Shown: positions 9,001 through 19,000 of the stretch, one piece after another | Numbering within the stretch: position 1 is the stretch's first letter | Layout of the letters: every line of letters begins with the position of its first letter | Assembly: GCA_029834535.1 (NCBI GenBank) | Contig: JAQMWT010000526.1 | Span: 62,001 to 126,000, forward strand | Direction: 5' to 3' | Length of the DNA: 64,000 nt | Source: Chrysophaeum taylorii | Taxonomy: Eukaryota > Sar > Pelagophyceae > Pelagomonadales > Pelagomonadaceae | Made by a program: the position numbers and the translations under genes | Notes under the pieces: generated by a model | Seen by the model: only the letters and a program-made list of their open reading frames with translations | Databases searched by the model: none | What the model was told of the DNA's origin: nothing

Positions 9001-9776
9001 GGCAGAAGGTCGACGCGACCAAGAAGCAATTGAGGGCCGAGAGCCAGTGCGGGCGGTCTGACCACGCGCTCGTCGCGCTCGCGTTCGACGCCTTCGCCGG
9101 GTCGCGCAAACTTTGCGAGGCCCGCGGCGTCTCCTTCGACGCGTTGGAGGAAATAAGGAAGGCGCGGCGCCAGCTCGACGACGGCCTCAAAGCTCTCGGC
9201 TTCGTGAACTCCACGACCGCGGCGACGGTGCCGGGCTCGGGGCCGGGACTCTGGCGCGTCGTGCGCGCGCTCGTCGCGGCCGCGCTCTACCCGCGGGTGC
9301 TCAAGATCGAGAAACCAAGGACGAGATACGCCGAGTCGGCGTCGGGTGCCGTCGCCGTCGACGCCAAGGCCAAGGAACTCCGGTTCTTCCGGCGCCAAGA
9401 GCGCGTGTTCCTGCACCCGGCGTCGGCAACCTTTGGCGAACGGGCGTGGCCCTCGCCCTGGGCCGTCTACAACGAATGCACCGACCTCCACGGCAAGATG
9501 ACGGTCCGCGACTGCTCCGAGGCGAGCCCCTACGCCCTCCTTCTTTTCGGCGGCCGCCTCACCCCGATCCCCTCGAGAGGCCTCATCACCGTCGGCGAGA
9601 ATGACTGGCTCCGATTCAGCGCGCACCCGCGCGTCGCCGTCATCGTCGCCGCTCTCAGAATCCAGTTCGACGCCTTGCTGGCGGCGAAAACCGCGACTCC
9701 CATGGCTGTCGACACCTCTGCCAACCCCATCACCCACGCCATCGTTCGATTGCTGCTGCATGACGGCTTTTCCTAG
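6099..9776 (+). CDS. DEAH/DEVH-box RNA helicase, DHX29/DHX57-like
   Basis: SF2 RNA helicase of 1,225 residues. The start at 6099 (MPTKKSGGKK) gives a Lys-rich N-terminus. In order: Cys-rich segment (CECPSRCTCG, about 25), a dsRBD-like block (about 78-150, WQKLPWAILSEYCQ and LPEPFKTMW), a UBA-like block ending in WLCLHTPEEELPDGF (about 256-310, typical of DHX29/DHX57), an acidic run, then the core: GGTGCGKTTQ (about 520), DEVHERS (about 620), MSATLDT (653), NVAETSITIPD (778), QRKGRAGR (824), winged-helix/ratchet domains and a C-terminal OB-fold (about 1090-1180). A run of eight Lys lies between motifs I and Ia. DHX29 unwinds structured 5' UTRs during 40S scanning; that role here is inference. 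Confidence 0.93.
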   Translation: MPTKKSGGKKEVAAAPRCECPSRCTCGIRPERPSHGHKWDGDQQKWVGRGAREQRVAAKLTDTGPREADGVKVETWQKLPWAILSEYCQREKRPKPTWHPTARGDGIRARVVLADKKRKDKDLAFCPNEAFESEAIAKEAAALLALHHVQGDLPLERKLPEPFKTMWTDKRLTATRAFASRAEREQHARAQTAKRNAATARREAYERANPDAKVYMARRVREDLRALLSVETRGDDYDDDEADEIDDLGEEEDRHAASHVVALGFSPVRALAALRATSSTAPRERVEAMLSWLCLHTPEEELPDGFDPDGANLDVVVVATPKKKKKELPKTADEAKRLWMECHPDAAAARCVDDLGQWREDAAEEIEALRLSCDVDEIQLPGFGTALGVNGTTLLVPYAYPAVPAAAVRASEAATKQLSALARERLDEPALFELCAFEEEEEEEEEEGPVVVVTPRTSTATATTAAPQQPHTQRRSSWWEAPGVAASESPASEERSRLPAAAAADEVRRLVGRHRVVLIEGGTGCGKTTQIPQFLLEDGAPKKKKKKKKIVVAQPRRLAAIGVAGRVADERGERLGSTVGCMVRGESHASQHTALLFCTTGVVLQRLRQDPELKGVTHVIVDEVHERSLDADILLALLKNMDSERRRHLKVVLMSATLDTSKFLSYFDDDDVGRLEIPGRTFPVDVRYLDELPIVAGKKPMLALAKEVALQVAEKAASEGGAVLVFVASIGDVSRLVGDLGKFEWIAARPLHGSLAAAAQRQAFSRAPTGKVKVVVSTNVAETSITIPDITVVVDTCRANVAGFDAAKNLPCLSETWIARDSADQRKGRAGRVRRGECCRLVTRQFFEDHLAPHSTPEIARVSLESLAIQALSTRTSPAAFSRRLIDPPDPRAVDAAVDALRVTGAVDDEEDRLTALGTHLAALPCAARLGKLVLLGAALGSNTRDAALTIAAGLSCRPVWRSGPDERQKVDATKKQLRAESQCGRSDHALVALAFDAFAGSRKLCEARGVSFDALEEIRKARRQLDDGLKALGFVNSTTAATVPGSGPGLWRVVRALVAAALYPRVLKIEKPRTRYAESASGAVAVDAKAKELRFFRRQERVFLHPASATFGERAWPSPWAVYNECTDLHGKMTVRDCSEASPYALLLFGGRLTPIPSRGLITVGENDWLRFSAHPRVAVIVAALRIQFDALLAAKTATPMAVDTSANPITHAIVRLLLHDGFS

Positions 9777-9968
9777 TTCTAGTATTTATTATTTGTAGGG
9801 CTCGGTTCCCATCATCCTTTTCATGCGTTTGTAATAATAACCACGTCGAAGCACCCGCACCCCCCCCCCTCCACCGTGGCCCACGTCACTCTCTCGCGAC
9901 CCCCCCGAAAAACCGTCACATTTATTTACTTGTTATTGCTCAGCGCTCGCCGCAGCACTTTGGTCGCC

Positions 9969-10280
9969 ATGGCGGACCAAAAAAAGTCCATGCTGACGGC
10001 CAAGTACGACATGAAGATGCTCAAGCAGATCGTGGAGATCGACGAGCATATGAAACAAGCCCTCTGCAAACTCGAGGGCGTCGAAGACGAGGACGCTCTC
10101 CCGGAAGACATTCAGAATTTGGATCTCCAGGACTTCCTCGAGATGAGTCCCGACGACTCCAAGCAGGCCCTCGTCAAGGTCTTCGCCGACTCTTTGGCAC
10201 GCAGCAGCAAGCCGGACCTCGACATTGTCGCCGCAGATGTGAGCAAACGCATCTCCTGCCTCTGTGTCCAAAAAGACTAA
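9969..10280 (+). CDS. Small helical protein of unknown function
   Basis: A 103-residue protein from ATG 9969 (MADQKKSMLTAKYDMKMLKQ), same strand and 192 bp after the helicase. It is acidic and probably mostly alpha-helical, with heptad-like spacing in the first 40 residues and Leu/Asp-rich segments (LPEDIQNLDLQDFLEMSP). There is no signal peptide, membrane segment or known motif. Upstream is a C-rich stretch and a pyrimidine-rich 5' UTR; downstream, a GAC trinucleotide repeat (about 10290-10320) lies in the 3' UTR. I cannot assign a family. The codon use and defined ends support a real gene. Confidence 0.6.
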   Translation: MADQKKSMLTAKYDMKMLKQIVEIDEHMKQALCKLEGVEDEDALPEDIQNLDLQDFLEMSPDDSKQALVKVFADSLARSSKPDLDIVAADVSKRISCLCVQKD

Positions 10281-11166
10281 GCTTTGCTCCAAACGACGAC
10301 GACGACGACGACGACGACGACTCCACCACGAGCGCCGTGGCTCTTTCCGCGCGCGCCGTAGACACTCACCATCTCTCTGACCACCTGCTCTGGTTTCCGG
10401 CTCCGTTCCCACCACTCCCCTCTAGCTGTCTCCTCCCTTCTATATACAAGCAACGACGATGTGTGTGGATTTTTTTTGAGTCGCTCGTATTGCGGCCATA
10501 TTCGGCCGTGGTCGGCGCCTAGATACCCCCGCCCCCTCCGATTTTTTTTTCTCGTTCGAAGATGCCTTCCCCTATTCGCATCTGCCTCCTCCTCATCTAA
10601 TCCCCTCAGTTTTTTGTTCCCATTCGTAGATGCCGCCCTTCATTCGCATCTCCTACCTCTCGCCGTAATGGCAACTCCTCTGAGTACGTAGACACGGAGC
10701 GTTTATCCATAATACTCGGACCGCCTGCCAGTCCGGCACGCCCGGCCGAAAAAAGCGTGCGTACTTTAAGCCGCGCCGCAGATCGTCGATCCTGGCCGCG
10801 GTTGAGCACGCACAGGTATCAGGGCGTATTTCCATCCTGGAATCGCCTTCTTATTACCCTCGGGTCGGGTTGCCCCGCGTACAGCGCCGGTACACGGCGC
10901 GAGGGGGTGCGCGCGCCGCCCAATCTAGTGCGACTCCAAGTTTTAAAATACTGGAGGAGGGAGGTCGATCCGCCCTTCACCCCCCCAACCTTTGCGCGCG
11001 GAAGTCGCAATTTCTAGGCTCACCGAGTCGCGGCTCGTCTGGTGCTTAATAAAACTAGGACCTTACCATTGTAGCCAACAAATGACCCCACCAAACCTAC
11101 GACATTTCCGTAATGATGACGTCAGAGGACGGCATGTTTTGCTAGCATTGGAAATCATCGGTGGAG
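10281..11166. other. Intergenic region without recognised gene
   Basis: It contains the GAC microsatellite at about 10290-10320, a pyrimidine-rich belt with T runs (10380-10660) in which ATTCGCATCTSCCT-like words recur, and a CG-rich block to 11000. Only short open frames without motifs are present. Confidence 0.4.
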
Positions 11167-12178
11167 ATGACTTACTCTCTCCGATGCGCTGTGCTCCTGG
11201 GCTCTTGCCTGGTTCTCGGCTGGTCCTTTGACGGGTTCGAGCGCGCCGCCGTATTTAATCATTGCAAGCCCTCCTTTGTGCGACATGTTTCTAGGCATCA
11301 ACCTCAGCGCGAAGTTGCGTCCTGCGCAGGCCCTGTCACGACATCACGTTGTAGATTGCGTGTTCTCGATACAATACGGCTTTATGTTTGTTGACAACGT
11401 CAAGGCCGGTAGTTCATCGCTTCGATGGAAGCTGTCATCTGCAGAGCCCACGCGTTATCTATTGTTTCCTGTGTATTTCACCCCTTGAACAACAAGTCGA
11501 GTACCCCATTGTTCGTGCGACGTCTCGATCGCCAGGTCCTCGGCCTTACACGAATCCTGGAGTATGAACGAATCGTCCGAAGGACGAAACAACAAAAGGT
11601 GCGAATTGGGAAATCGGACCACGACGACGTGTGTTTCACGAGATGAGGCGTTCGATCTTTTTGTCTTTTCTGTCGTCCGCGACCCCGTCGCAAAATTCGA
11701 GAGCGGGGTGCGACAAGCTTGGTTTCAGATGCCCAACTTGTTTAAGTGGAAGTCTGCAGATGAAATACTGGATATGGCACTTCATCGTGGGGCCTTCGTT
11801 AACGAACATCTACAACCGAACACGTGGCGACTGACAGGCTCGTCGTTCGAAGGCTCGCCACTCCGATTCGACTTCATCAGCGACATGGACACGCTCCAAA
11901 GCGACTTGCGGGTGATAGCGCGACATTTCTCGAATCTAACACAGGAACAGAAAGTGGCATTTAACAGCCTGCCCCGCAAAAACCGCAAAAGCTACGTCAT
12001 CCACCCCGAAACGAATGCCACGTCGAAACTGTCCCCTCAGGGTATCCGACGCATGTGCAATTCCATTATTTACCGCGACGAATGGCGCTGCTTCAACTAC
12101 GAGCTTCCAGCAGAATGCCGAGGCCGACGTAGTGCGTCTTCACGAGACCTTGCCGGAACACGCACGAGTAGAACCTGA
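11167..12178 (+). CDS. Golgi sulfotransferase-like protein (Sulfotransfer_2 type), probably spliced
   Basis: Transfers sulfate from PAPS to a carbohydrate, inferred from two family motifs: KAGSSSLR (11403-11426; 5'-phosphosulfate loop) and SVVRDPVAKFESGVRQAW (about 11660-11720; 3'-phosphate site). ATG 11167 starts a signal-anchor-like MTYSLRCAVLLGSCLVLG. The frames join only with introns. Removing 11223-11268 (46 nt) fuses the signal to PPLCDMFLGINLSAKL; an in-frame TGA at 11486 disappears if a GT-AG intron ending at 11535 is removed (start 11434 or 11464). These sites are my model. The last exon is open to TGA 12178 and ends at RDEWRCFNYELPAEC. The alternative is a recent pseudogene. The family call is firmer than the exon model. 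Confidence 0.65.
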
Positions 12179-12289
12179 TGAAGTTCATACGAGAAAGAAA
12201 GTTTGCCGTAGCAAACAGCTCCCCACTACACGCGCGATTTCACAGGTTCTTTTTCGCCCTGATTCGAGATCCCCCACTAATAGGCCTTT

Positions 12290-13420
12290 AATACATTTTG
12301 GCTCTTTGAGCCTGAGAGTTGCTTGCTATGCTATGCAAAATCATAATACGCTCAGGGTGGTAGCTTCTCTTCTTCTCTCGCACAAACCGCTTTCTGCGTT
12401 GTGGGTCGCATCTACTTACCTCCTTTTCGCGTTTCTCTTTCTGTGAACGATCATCCATTAGCACACGGAGCAGCCTGAGGGTTGCTAACGATAATAATAG
12501 CAACTATTATTTGTCACGTAGTACGTTGCTCGCGAACGTGTCGTTGTCGCACGCTGTTGTCCTGCTAGCTGTTCTCTTGCTAGACCGCCAACATCTCGGG
12601 CCTGAATGAGTTTTCGCGGGGTCTGCTGTGGGTCCTGGCGCCGAGGTCGATGTCAAAAATGATGAGCTACGTGCAAAGCATGCTGTCTGCGTGGTGGATT
12701 GCAAATCAACTAAATAACTAAATAACTAACTATCTAACTAACTAACTGGCTAAGAAGAGGCCAGCCCGATGCATAAGGCGTAGGCTAATCCCAGCGCCAT
12801 GATCACATATTATTCACCTTCTTTCACCGAGTCTGACGTCTAATTCTTGCTAATCTTTTGTTCTTTTTGTTTTGGCTTCGTTCCTCACTCCTTCTCCTAT
12901 TTACACAACATGCTTTCCGTGTGGTCGTTAGAATTTGGAATTGCTTACTATAGAGTACAGCTAGCAAAGCCAAACCTTGTATATTAGCAAGTGTAAAGTC
13001 AACAAAACTATGGCTGTAATTATGCAAATTTTTATATTGAGCCTGGGAGTTGCCCCGTGTTGTGATGTCAAGTTAAGAGTCTGCCTTGCAACAGAAGCAT
13101 CCTTGCGCTGTGGTCAACGTCAAAACCCTTTACGGAGTAATAAACTATAACTAACTACGCCTGTGGTCTTTTCTTCTTTCTTTCTCCTCCTCTTCGCCCG
13201 TGAGTTGCTAACTGTTGCAAACTAAAATAATATCCATTCTGGCTCTTTGAGCCTGGGAGTTGCAGACCATAATAATAATGACAATAATAAGGCTTGTGAA
13301 TTAAAGTAGTAATCGTAATGATGATAACTACCTTTGAGTCAGGAAGTTGCAAACCACAATAATTATGGCTGTCTGAGCCTGGGAGTGGCTAACAAAACGA
13401 TAATAATGACAAACTCAGCA
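12290..13420. repeat. Cluster of short hairpin-containing repeats (family D)
   Basis: The word TGGCTCTTTGAGCCTGGGAG, often followed by TTGC and ATAATAATGAC, occurs with variation at about 12299, 12471 (partial), 13038, 13240, 13333 (degenerate) and 13371. Its core GGCTC-TTT-GAGCC is a perfect 5-bp hairpin. Another copy lies at 49960. The intervening DNA is AT-rich, contains an AACT microsatellite (about 12706-12750) and no gene I can support. Confidence 0.6.
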
Positions 13421-13885
13421 GCCAATCGAAGCCCCTCTTTTGCCGCAACATGTTTTCTGCGTGGAGGGTCAACCGAGTCGCATATAAGTCATATTTTTGG
13501 TTTTATGGTTGACTCGTAATGGGCTCGTACAGGAGCTTCCGCTCAACCGCTTCGGAGAGTCGACTCAATTCTAACGTCACATGCCACCATCTGCCGTGAG
13601 TGAAAGTGCAATGCTAGCATAGGTCGCCGCTGCCGAGCCTCAAGCACCCGACCCGCATAAAGTCATCAAGAAAAATGCTGCAGGCACCGCAGAAATGTGA
13701 ATTTTGAGTGTGGCATTGACAGTACACGTCGACCCCGGAGCCAACGCAGAAGGCAGCCGCCGAAATGCGCAAGACTACGAAGAGAGTGAAAACGGCCTCT
13801 TTTCAGACATCACCCAAGCAAGACCACGGGATGGCGTCGGCCAGCCTGTCATGCCTGGACCGTGCACTGGTTCCTGAGATCGCAA

Positions 13886-14349
13886 GTGCAAGCATGATCG
13901 AAAGCTTGTCACTGCAGCGACGGCAAACCCACAGACCGAGGAGCACACCGATGACCTTAGTTCTATAAGGAGAGCGTCCCAGTTACGTCGGACACCTGCA
14001 CAACGAGACGCATCTGTCGCGTTGGCCACACCTCGGTCACCAAGTCCAATTTTCACCGAGCCATCACTCGCCACAAAGACCAGGTCCAAGCCCACGTCCG
14101 CGCTGAGACCACGAGATGTGCAAGCATGATCGAAAGCTTGTCACTGCAGCGACGGCAAACCCACAGACCGAGGAGCACACCGATGACCTTAGTTCTATAA
14201 GGAGAGCGTCCCAGTTACGTCGGACACCTGCACAACGAGACGCATCTGTCGCGTTGGCCACACCTCGGTCACCAAGTCCAATTTTCACCGAGCCATCACT
14301 CGCCACAAAGACCAGGTCCAAGCCCACGTCCGCGCTGAGACCACGAGAT
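13886..14349. repeat. Exact tandem duplication, unit 232 bp
   Basis: Positions 13886-14117 and 14118-14349 carry the same sequence with an offset of 232 bp and no difference that I noticed, starting GTGCAAGCATGATCG and ending CCACGAGAT. Because 232 is not a multiple of three, any gene across it changes frame. The near-identity points to a recent event or an assembly artefact. Confidence 0.85.
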
Positions 14350-15211
14350 AACCAATCTGGAAAGCGTTCTTCCACGACCGCTAACCCAAGCAAAGCACCC
14401 GAGTATTCGTCAGCCATACAACAGGCGCGAACGACGATTGCGTATAACACGCGGAGGCTACCTTGCGATTGAGTGCGTCACACAATTGTAGAATCGTCGA
14501 AATACAATTCAACTTCAGCAACCGTGGGACCAGCCATCACTGCCTGGCGATAAATTCATTGTCCAAATACTTGCGGAGGACCAGAACACGTCTCAACCCG
14601 GAGAGCAGTGACGCAGTATCGCGCACCACGCAGGGTGCAGCGCCGGATCATGAGAGTCTGTTTGCTGTTACTGCGGCGGCTGTGGCTGCAAGGCCGACGT
14701 TGGCGGAGTTGCGCGGTTGCGAAGCAACTCAGCCACCAGCACATTCCCTATAGGATCTCTCACTCAGTGCACGCACTACCCCTTCGGTGGTTTATGTCGT
14801 GGAGCGAGAAGACCTGCGGCGCACCGAGGTTCAGCTAGAGGCGGTCCACGAATGGAGGGCAAGCACGCGTCCAACGCTAAGAAACGCGACCGTCCACGAA
14901 AAGGCAAAGGTGGCGGTGACGAGGGCGTCGGCGGCGACAAGGTGGTGGAATGTCACGGCGTTCCCGGTATTCAAGTGAAAAAATATGGGGATGGCGTTGT
15001 TCGGGGGTCAGCGGAAATTGACTTGGACATTTTCCTTGCTGCCTTCGCTGAAAGTGGATTCGGACTGGTCGATGGTTCTCTTCGAGGGTTCTCGGCACTA
15101 TCCAATTGAGGCATGATGAGATGGGTGGGTCAAGTGTGGGGATTAGGGAAGTCAAGTCTGGGATAGAGGGAAGTGCACTTTGGGCATTAGTTCGTTACCC
15201 AGAGCAGTACG

Positions 15212-15413
15212 CTGGTGAGTCTCAGGGTCATGTGCTCAAGGCCACCATCTCACAGCCTCTGCTACCGTGCTGGTTAAAAGCGGTGCTAAGCCTACCCCCG
15301 GTATGAAGGTGAAGTTCTCTATGAGTTTGGTCACCGTGAGGGATTAATGAATGACACATGCCTCACTACACCATAGATGGTGGCCTTGACCACATGACTC
15401 TGAGACTCACCAG
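15212..15413. repeat. 39-bp inverted repeat with 124-bp spacer
   Basis: 15212-15250 (starting CTGGTGAGTCTCAG) is the reverse complement of 15375-15413 with two mismatches. The flanks do not extend the match. The arms could form a long stem-loop or be the ends of a small element; no coding sequence lies between them. Confidence 0.8.
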
Positions 15414-16030
15414 CGGATATGATGAGATCCATGCATTGGGCTGGCCTCTTGTTGGTTACTTATCCAATTGAGGCATGCTGAGATGTTCCGATCGTTGTCG
15501 TATTGTTCCGGGTTATCTATCTTCGGGGTTGACATCGTATCGCCTTATGTGGACGGCAAGTTGAAGTCGCTTCTTTTGCAAAAACGGAGCGGCGGCTTGG
15601 GTACGCTTCGCGGATGCGCTGATTTATCGATGGGTATTGGCTATAGCGGAGTGACACCTCGGTATGCGCGTGAAAAATTCTTGTCGTATTTTCGTTAAAC
15701 GGTGGGCCAAGGAAGTCCCCCCCGACAAAGCAAGGTATGTGCCATCTTCGGGCGTCTCCTCCACGTGTTGCATAGTGTCCCAAACTGACGAGCAATATTG
15801 GACATCGGTGATGATGCTGTGGACATAGACGGAAATCACAGCAATACGGTAATGCGTCTTTTTTGCCACACTTGGACTAAATTATTTTTTTGAATTGCCA
15901 CGTCACCCAGTAACTTTTTTCCGTACAACACTTGTACTATCACTAAATACTTTTATTATTGTTTTGATTGATTTTATAATTTTACTACACGACAAAAATA
16001 CAATTCGACGGAAATTGTTACCGACAGAAG

Positions 16031-19000
16031 GTCCTGCACCATGCCTGCGTTGGTCAGTGGGCGCTAAGCAACCTCGCCGGCGACCAAGGCGACCCTGACG
16101 TGGCGCCCACCAACCGCGCGCGCCTTCCGCCGTGCCCAAACTGCCGCAGTCCTATACGCATGGTCCGCCCTCATCAACGCTGGGTGTCTGTGCACTCTCT
16201 CCCCAGGTCCGCGCTGCCGCACCCCACCGCATTTTCCCACTTGCTGCAGCCCTTGCCGCCACTACCGCCCGATATCGCATTCGAGCGCGTATGCGCGACG
16301 CCGCCCTTGCCGCTCGAGCCGCTGCTGCTGCGGAACGCCATCTCGCCGCTATGCACGCTGCTGCTGCCGCTGCTGCGGCACTCCAACTCGACACGGGACG
16401 GGCCGCTGCCGCTGCTGCCAGCGCCGACGCTTACCTCGCCCATCGCGCTGCCGCCCACGCTGCTCAAGCTGCCCGTGCCGCCCGCCTCTCCCACATTGGC
16501 TCCCGCACGCGATCCACTGGCACCCGCAACACCCCTACCACCCCTCCCGCTGGCAACCGCCGCACCACTGCGTCTGGCAACCGCACTGCGAATGCAACAG
16601 CCAGCCGCCACACCCCTGCCGCGGGCACCCGGACCACCCCCACTACTAGCACCTCCTCCACCCCCGCCGCTACCGCCGGCAACCGCCGCGCCCCTGCCCC
16701 TGCCACCAGCCACCGCAACACCCCTGTCACGGCTGCAGCCCCCACGAGCGCGTCTCCTGGCATTTCTCCCATTGGGCCTCGGTCACATTCGGCGCCACCG
16801 TCTGTTGCCCCCGCCCACCCTACGTCATCCGGGCCAGCCCCCTCCCTCCCGACACGCCGTCCACGTGACCTGAGCGATTTGCGCTCTGCGATCGACGAGG
16901 TCTCCATCAAAGACCTCATTATATCGCCGTGCTCTTGCATTCGCACCATTCCCGCCCAATTCCGCGAGGCATGGGCGAGCGCAATGGCCGAGGTGTGTTC
17001 ATGGTTTGAAGACGCCACTTCCGATAACGCTCGTGACCGTGCCCTCCTTTGGTACATGAGCCTTCACAGCCTACTTCTTCGGCGAGCACCACGAGGCGGC
17101 GCCCGTCGGCCCGACGTGCTCACTGACCGCTTTACAGCCTTCGCCGCAGGGCGTTACGACCTCCTCATTGACGGCTACCTCCACGACGTGACTCGCGTGC
17201 GCTCCCATGTACGCTCACGGGCGGCCCCCGACGATGACGCGGACGCACTTCGTGCATTGCGACTCGCTGAATCTGGCGACCTCTCTCGGGCGTGCCGTAT
17301 TCTCACCAGCCTGGGCATCGCCGACCCATGCCACCCAGACGTCATGCGCCAACTCGTGTCCAAACATCCTGCTCGCAAGGAGGACCTTCACACTTTCCCC
17401 AACCACCCGCAAGGGCTCGCCACACTCTCGGTCGCCCTGCGTGAAACTTACCGCACGCTCCGGCCGAAGGCTGGTGTGGGCCCCGACCAGTGCCGCAATG
17501 AATTCCTCTCCGTTTTCGCCCAGCCCTTCCCGAGCAACGTCAAGGCACGCTCGGCGATGGACAAAATCGACAACCTTGAGACCTTGTTCGTTCGGGGAGC
17601 TCTTCCTGACTGGTATTACTTCATCACCACCACGGTAACCCTCATCCCGTTGGTAACACGACGCGCCGCTGACGCTAACCAAGCACCTGACGTTCGACCT
17701 ATCGGCATTGGCACCGTCCGCCGCCGTGCCACTAGACGGTGCCTTGTGCGTAGCCTCCACTCCGAGCTCTCTGAGGCACTGTGCCCGATCAACGTTGCCG
17801 TCGGGGTCAAGGGCGGCCCCTCGCGCCTCGTCTTTGGCGTCCGCACCCACGCGGAGCAGTACCCCGACCAGGTCATCATCAAGCTGGACAAACGCAACGC
17901 CTTCAACGAGCTCAAGCGCCGGACCGTCGTGGACAAACTCGCAAACCACGCCAACGCTAAGCTGCGTGCCTTTGGCCACTTTATGTTCAAGCAATTGCGG
18001 CCGGCATCCTGGGTGGCCCTCCACGGCCCCACCGGCCTCGATCGTGCCCCCTTCGACTCTCAAGAAGGCGGCCAGCAAGGCGACCCCACCTATCCACCGG
18101 CGTACTGTCTGGCAACGCATGACGCCGCTCAGGCCCTTGACACCCGCTTACGTTCATGTGCCGGCTACGCCCGATTTGGCATGGACGACGGCGTCATCTC
18201 TGGTTCCCCTCGTGAGGTTGTCGACGCCCTCCTGCAGTACGCCCGCGACATCCAAGCTAGCGGCGAGGAGCTCCGCCTCGACAAGTGCGAGGCGTTCTGT
18301 CCGGCACTTGGCATGGGGCTTCTCGACCACCCCGATGTTCACGACCACGTCCAAGTTGCGCCTGACGGCACGCGTACTCTTGCTGGTATCCCCGTTGTCG
18401 CCGACGGCCTCGTAATCTACGGTGTGCCCATCGGCTCCCCCGGCCACGCCGGAGATGCCTATGCCGAAGCTACCTTGCAACGCGAGGTTGACGCTCAGGT
18501 GAGCTACATGAGCCGTATTCGCACCAAGCTCCAGAACGTCTCCCTCCACTGCATGTACTCGTTGGGCCGCTACTGCATCGCCCCGCGCATGGACTACATC
18601 GCGCAACACTGCTACCCCACCAATGCCTTGAGCGCGCTCCGCCGCTTCGACGTTGCCGCCCCCAGCTTCGTCGCCACAGCACTTGGCGCAGATCCGCGTC
18701 AGGTTTTTGACTCCAACGGCATCGTCCTCCAACGCCTCCGTCTTCCTGCTCGAAGTGGGGGTGGCGGCATTCGCTCCTGCGCCGACCTCAGCCCCGCCGC
18801 CTTTGTTGGCACGGCGGCCCAGGCCCTCCCACACCTCGTCGACCTTCGCGATCCTACGGGTGCCTTGGAGGTCCCTGGCTACCTCCCCCGCCTCGCCTCG
18901 GTCCTGGGTGCCACTTCTTTTCGCACAGGTAACGAGTTGCACCGTTGGCACCACCTCCTCGCATCCGGTTGCCGCCTGGGGCGGGCACTCGAGACTGCGT

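Larger units (their letters stand above)
13540..15870. other. Decayed or fragmented coding-like DNA, no assignable gene
   Basis: Several plus-strand open frames look partly coding but are broken: 14116-14472 (118 codons, across the second copy of the tandem duplication), 14463-14753 continuing past a TAG in the same frame to 14978, and one with MEGKHASNAKKRDRPRKG starting at 14852 and ending at 15109. Around 15462 the word TATCCAATTGAGGCATG from 15102 recurs. Nothing matches a family I know. It may be an old element or a multi-exon gene. Confidence 0.3.
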
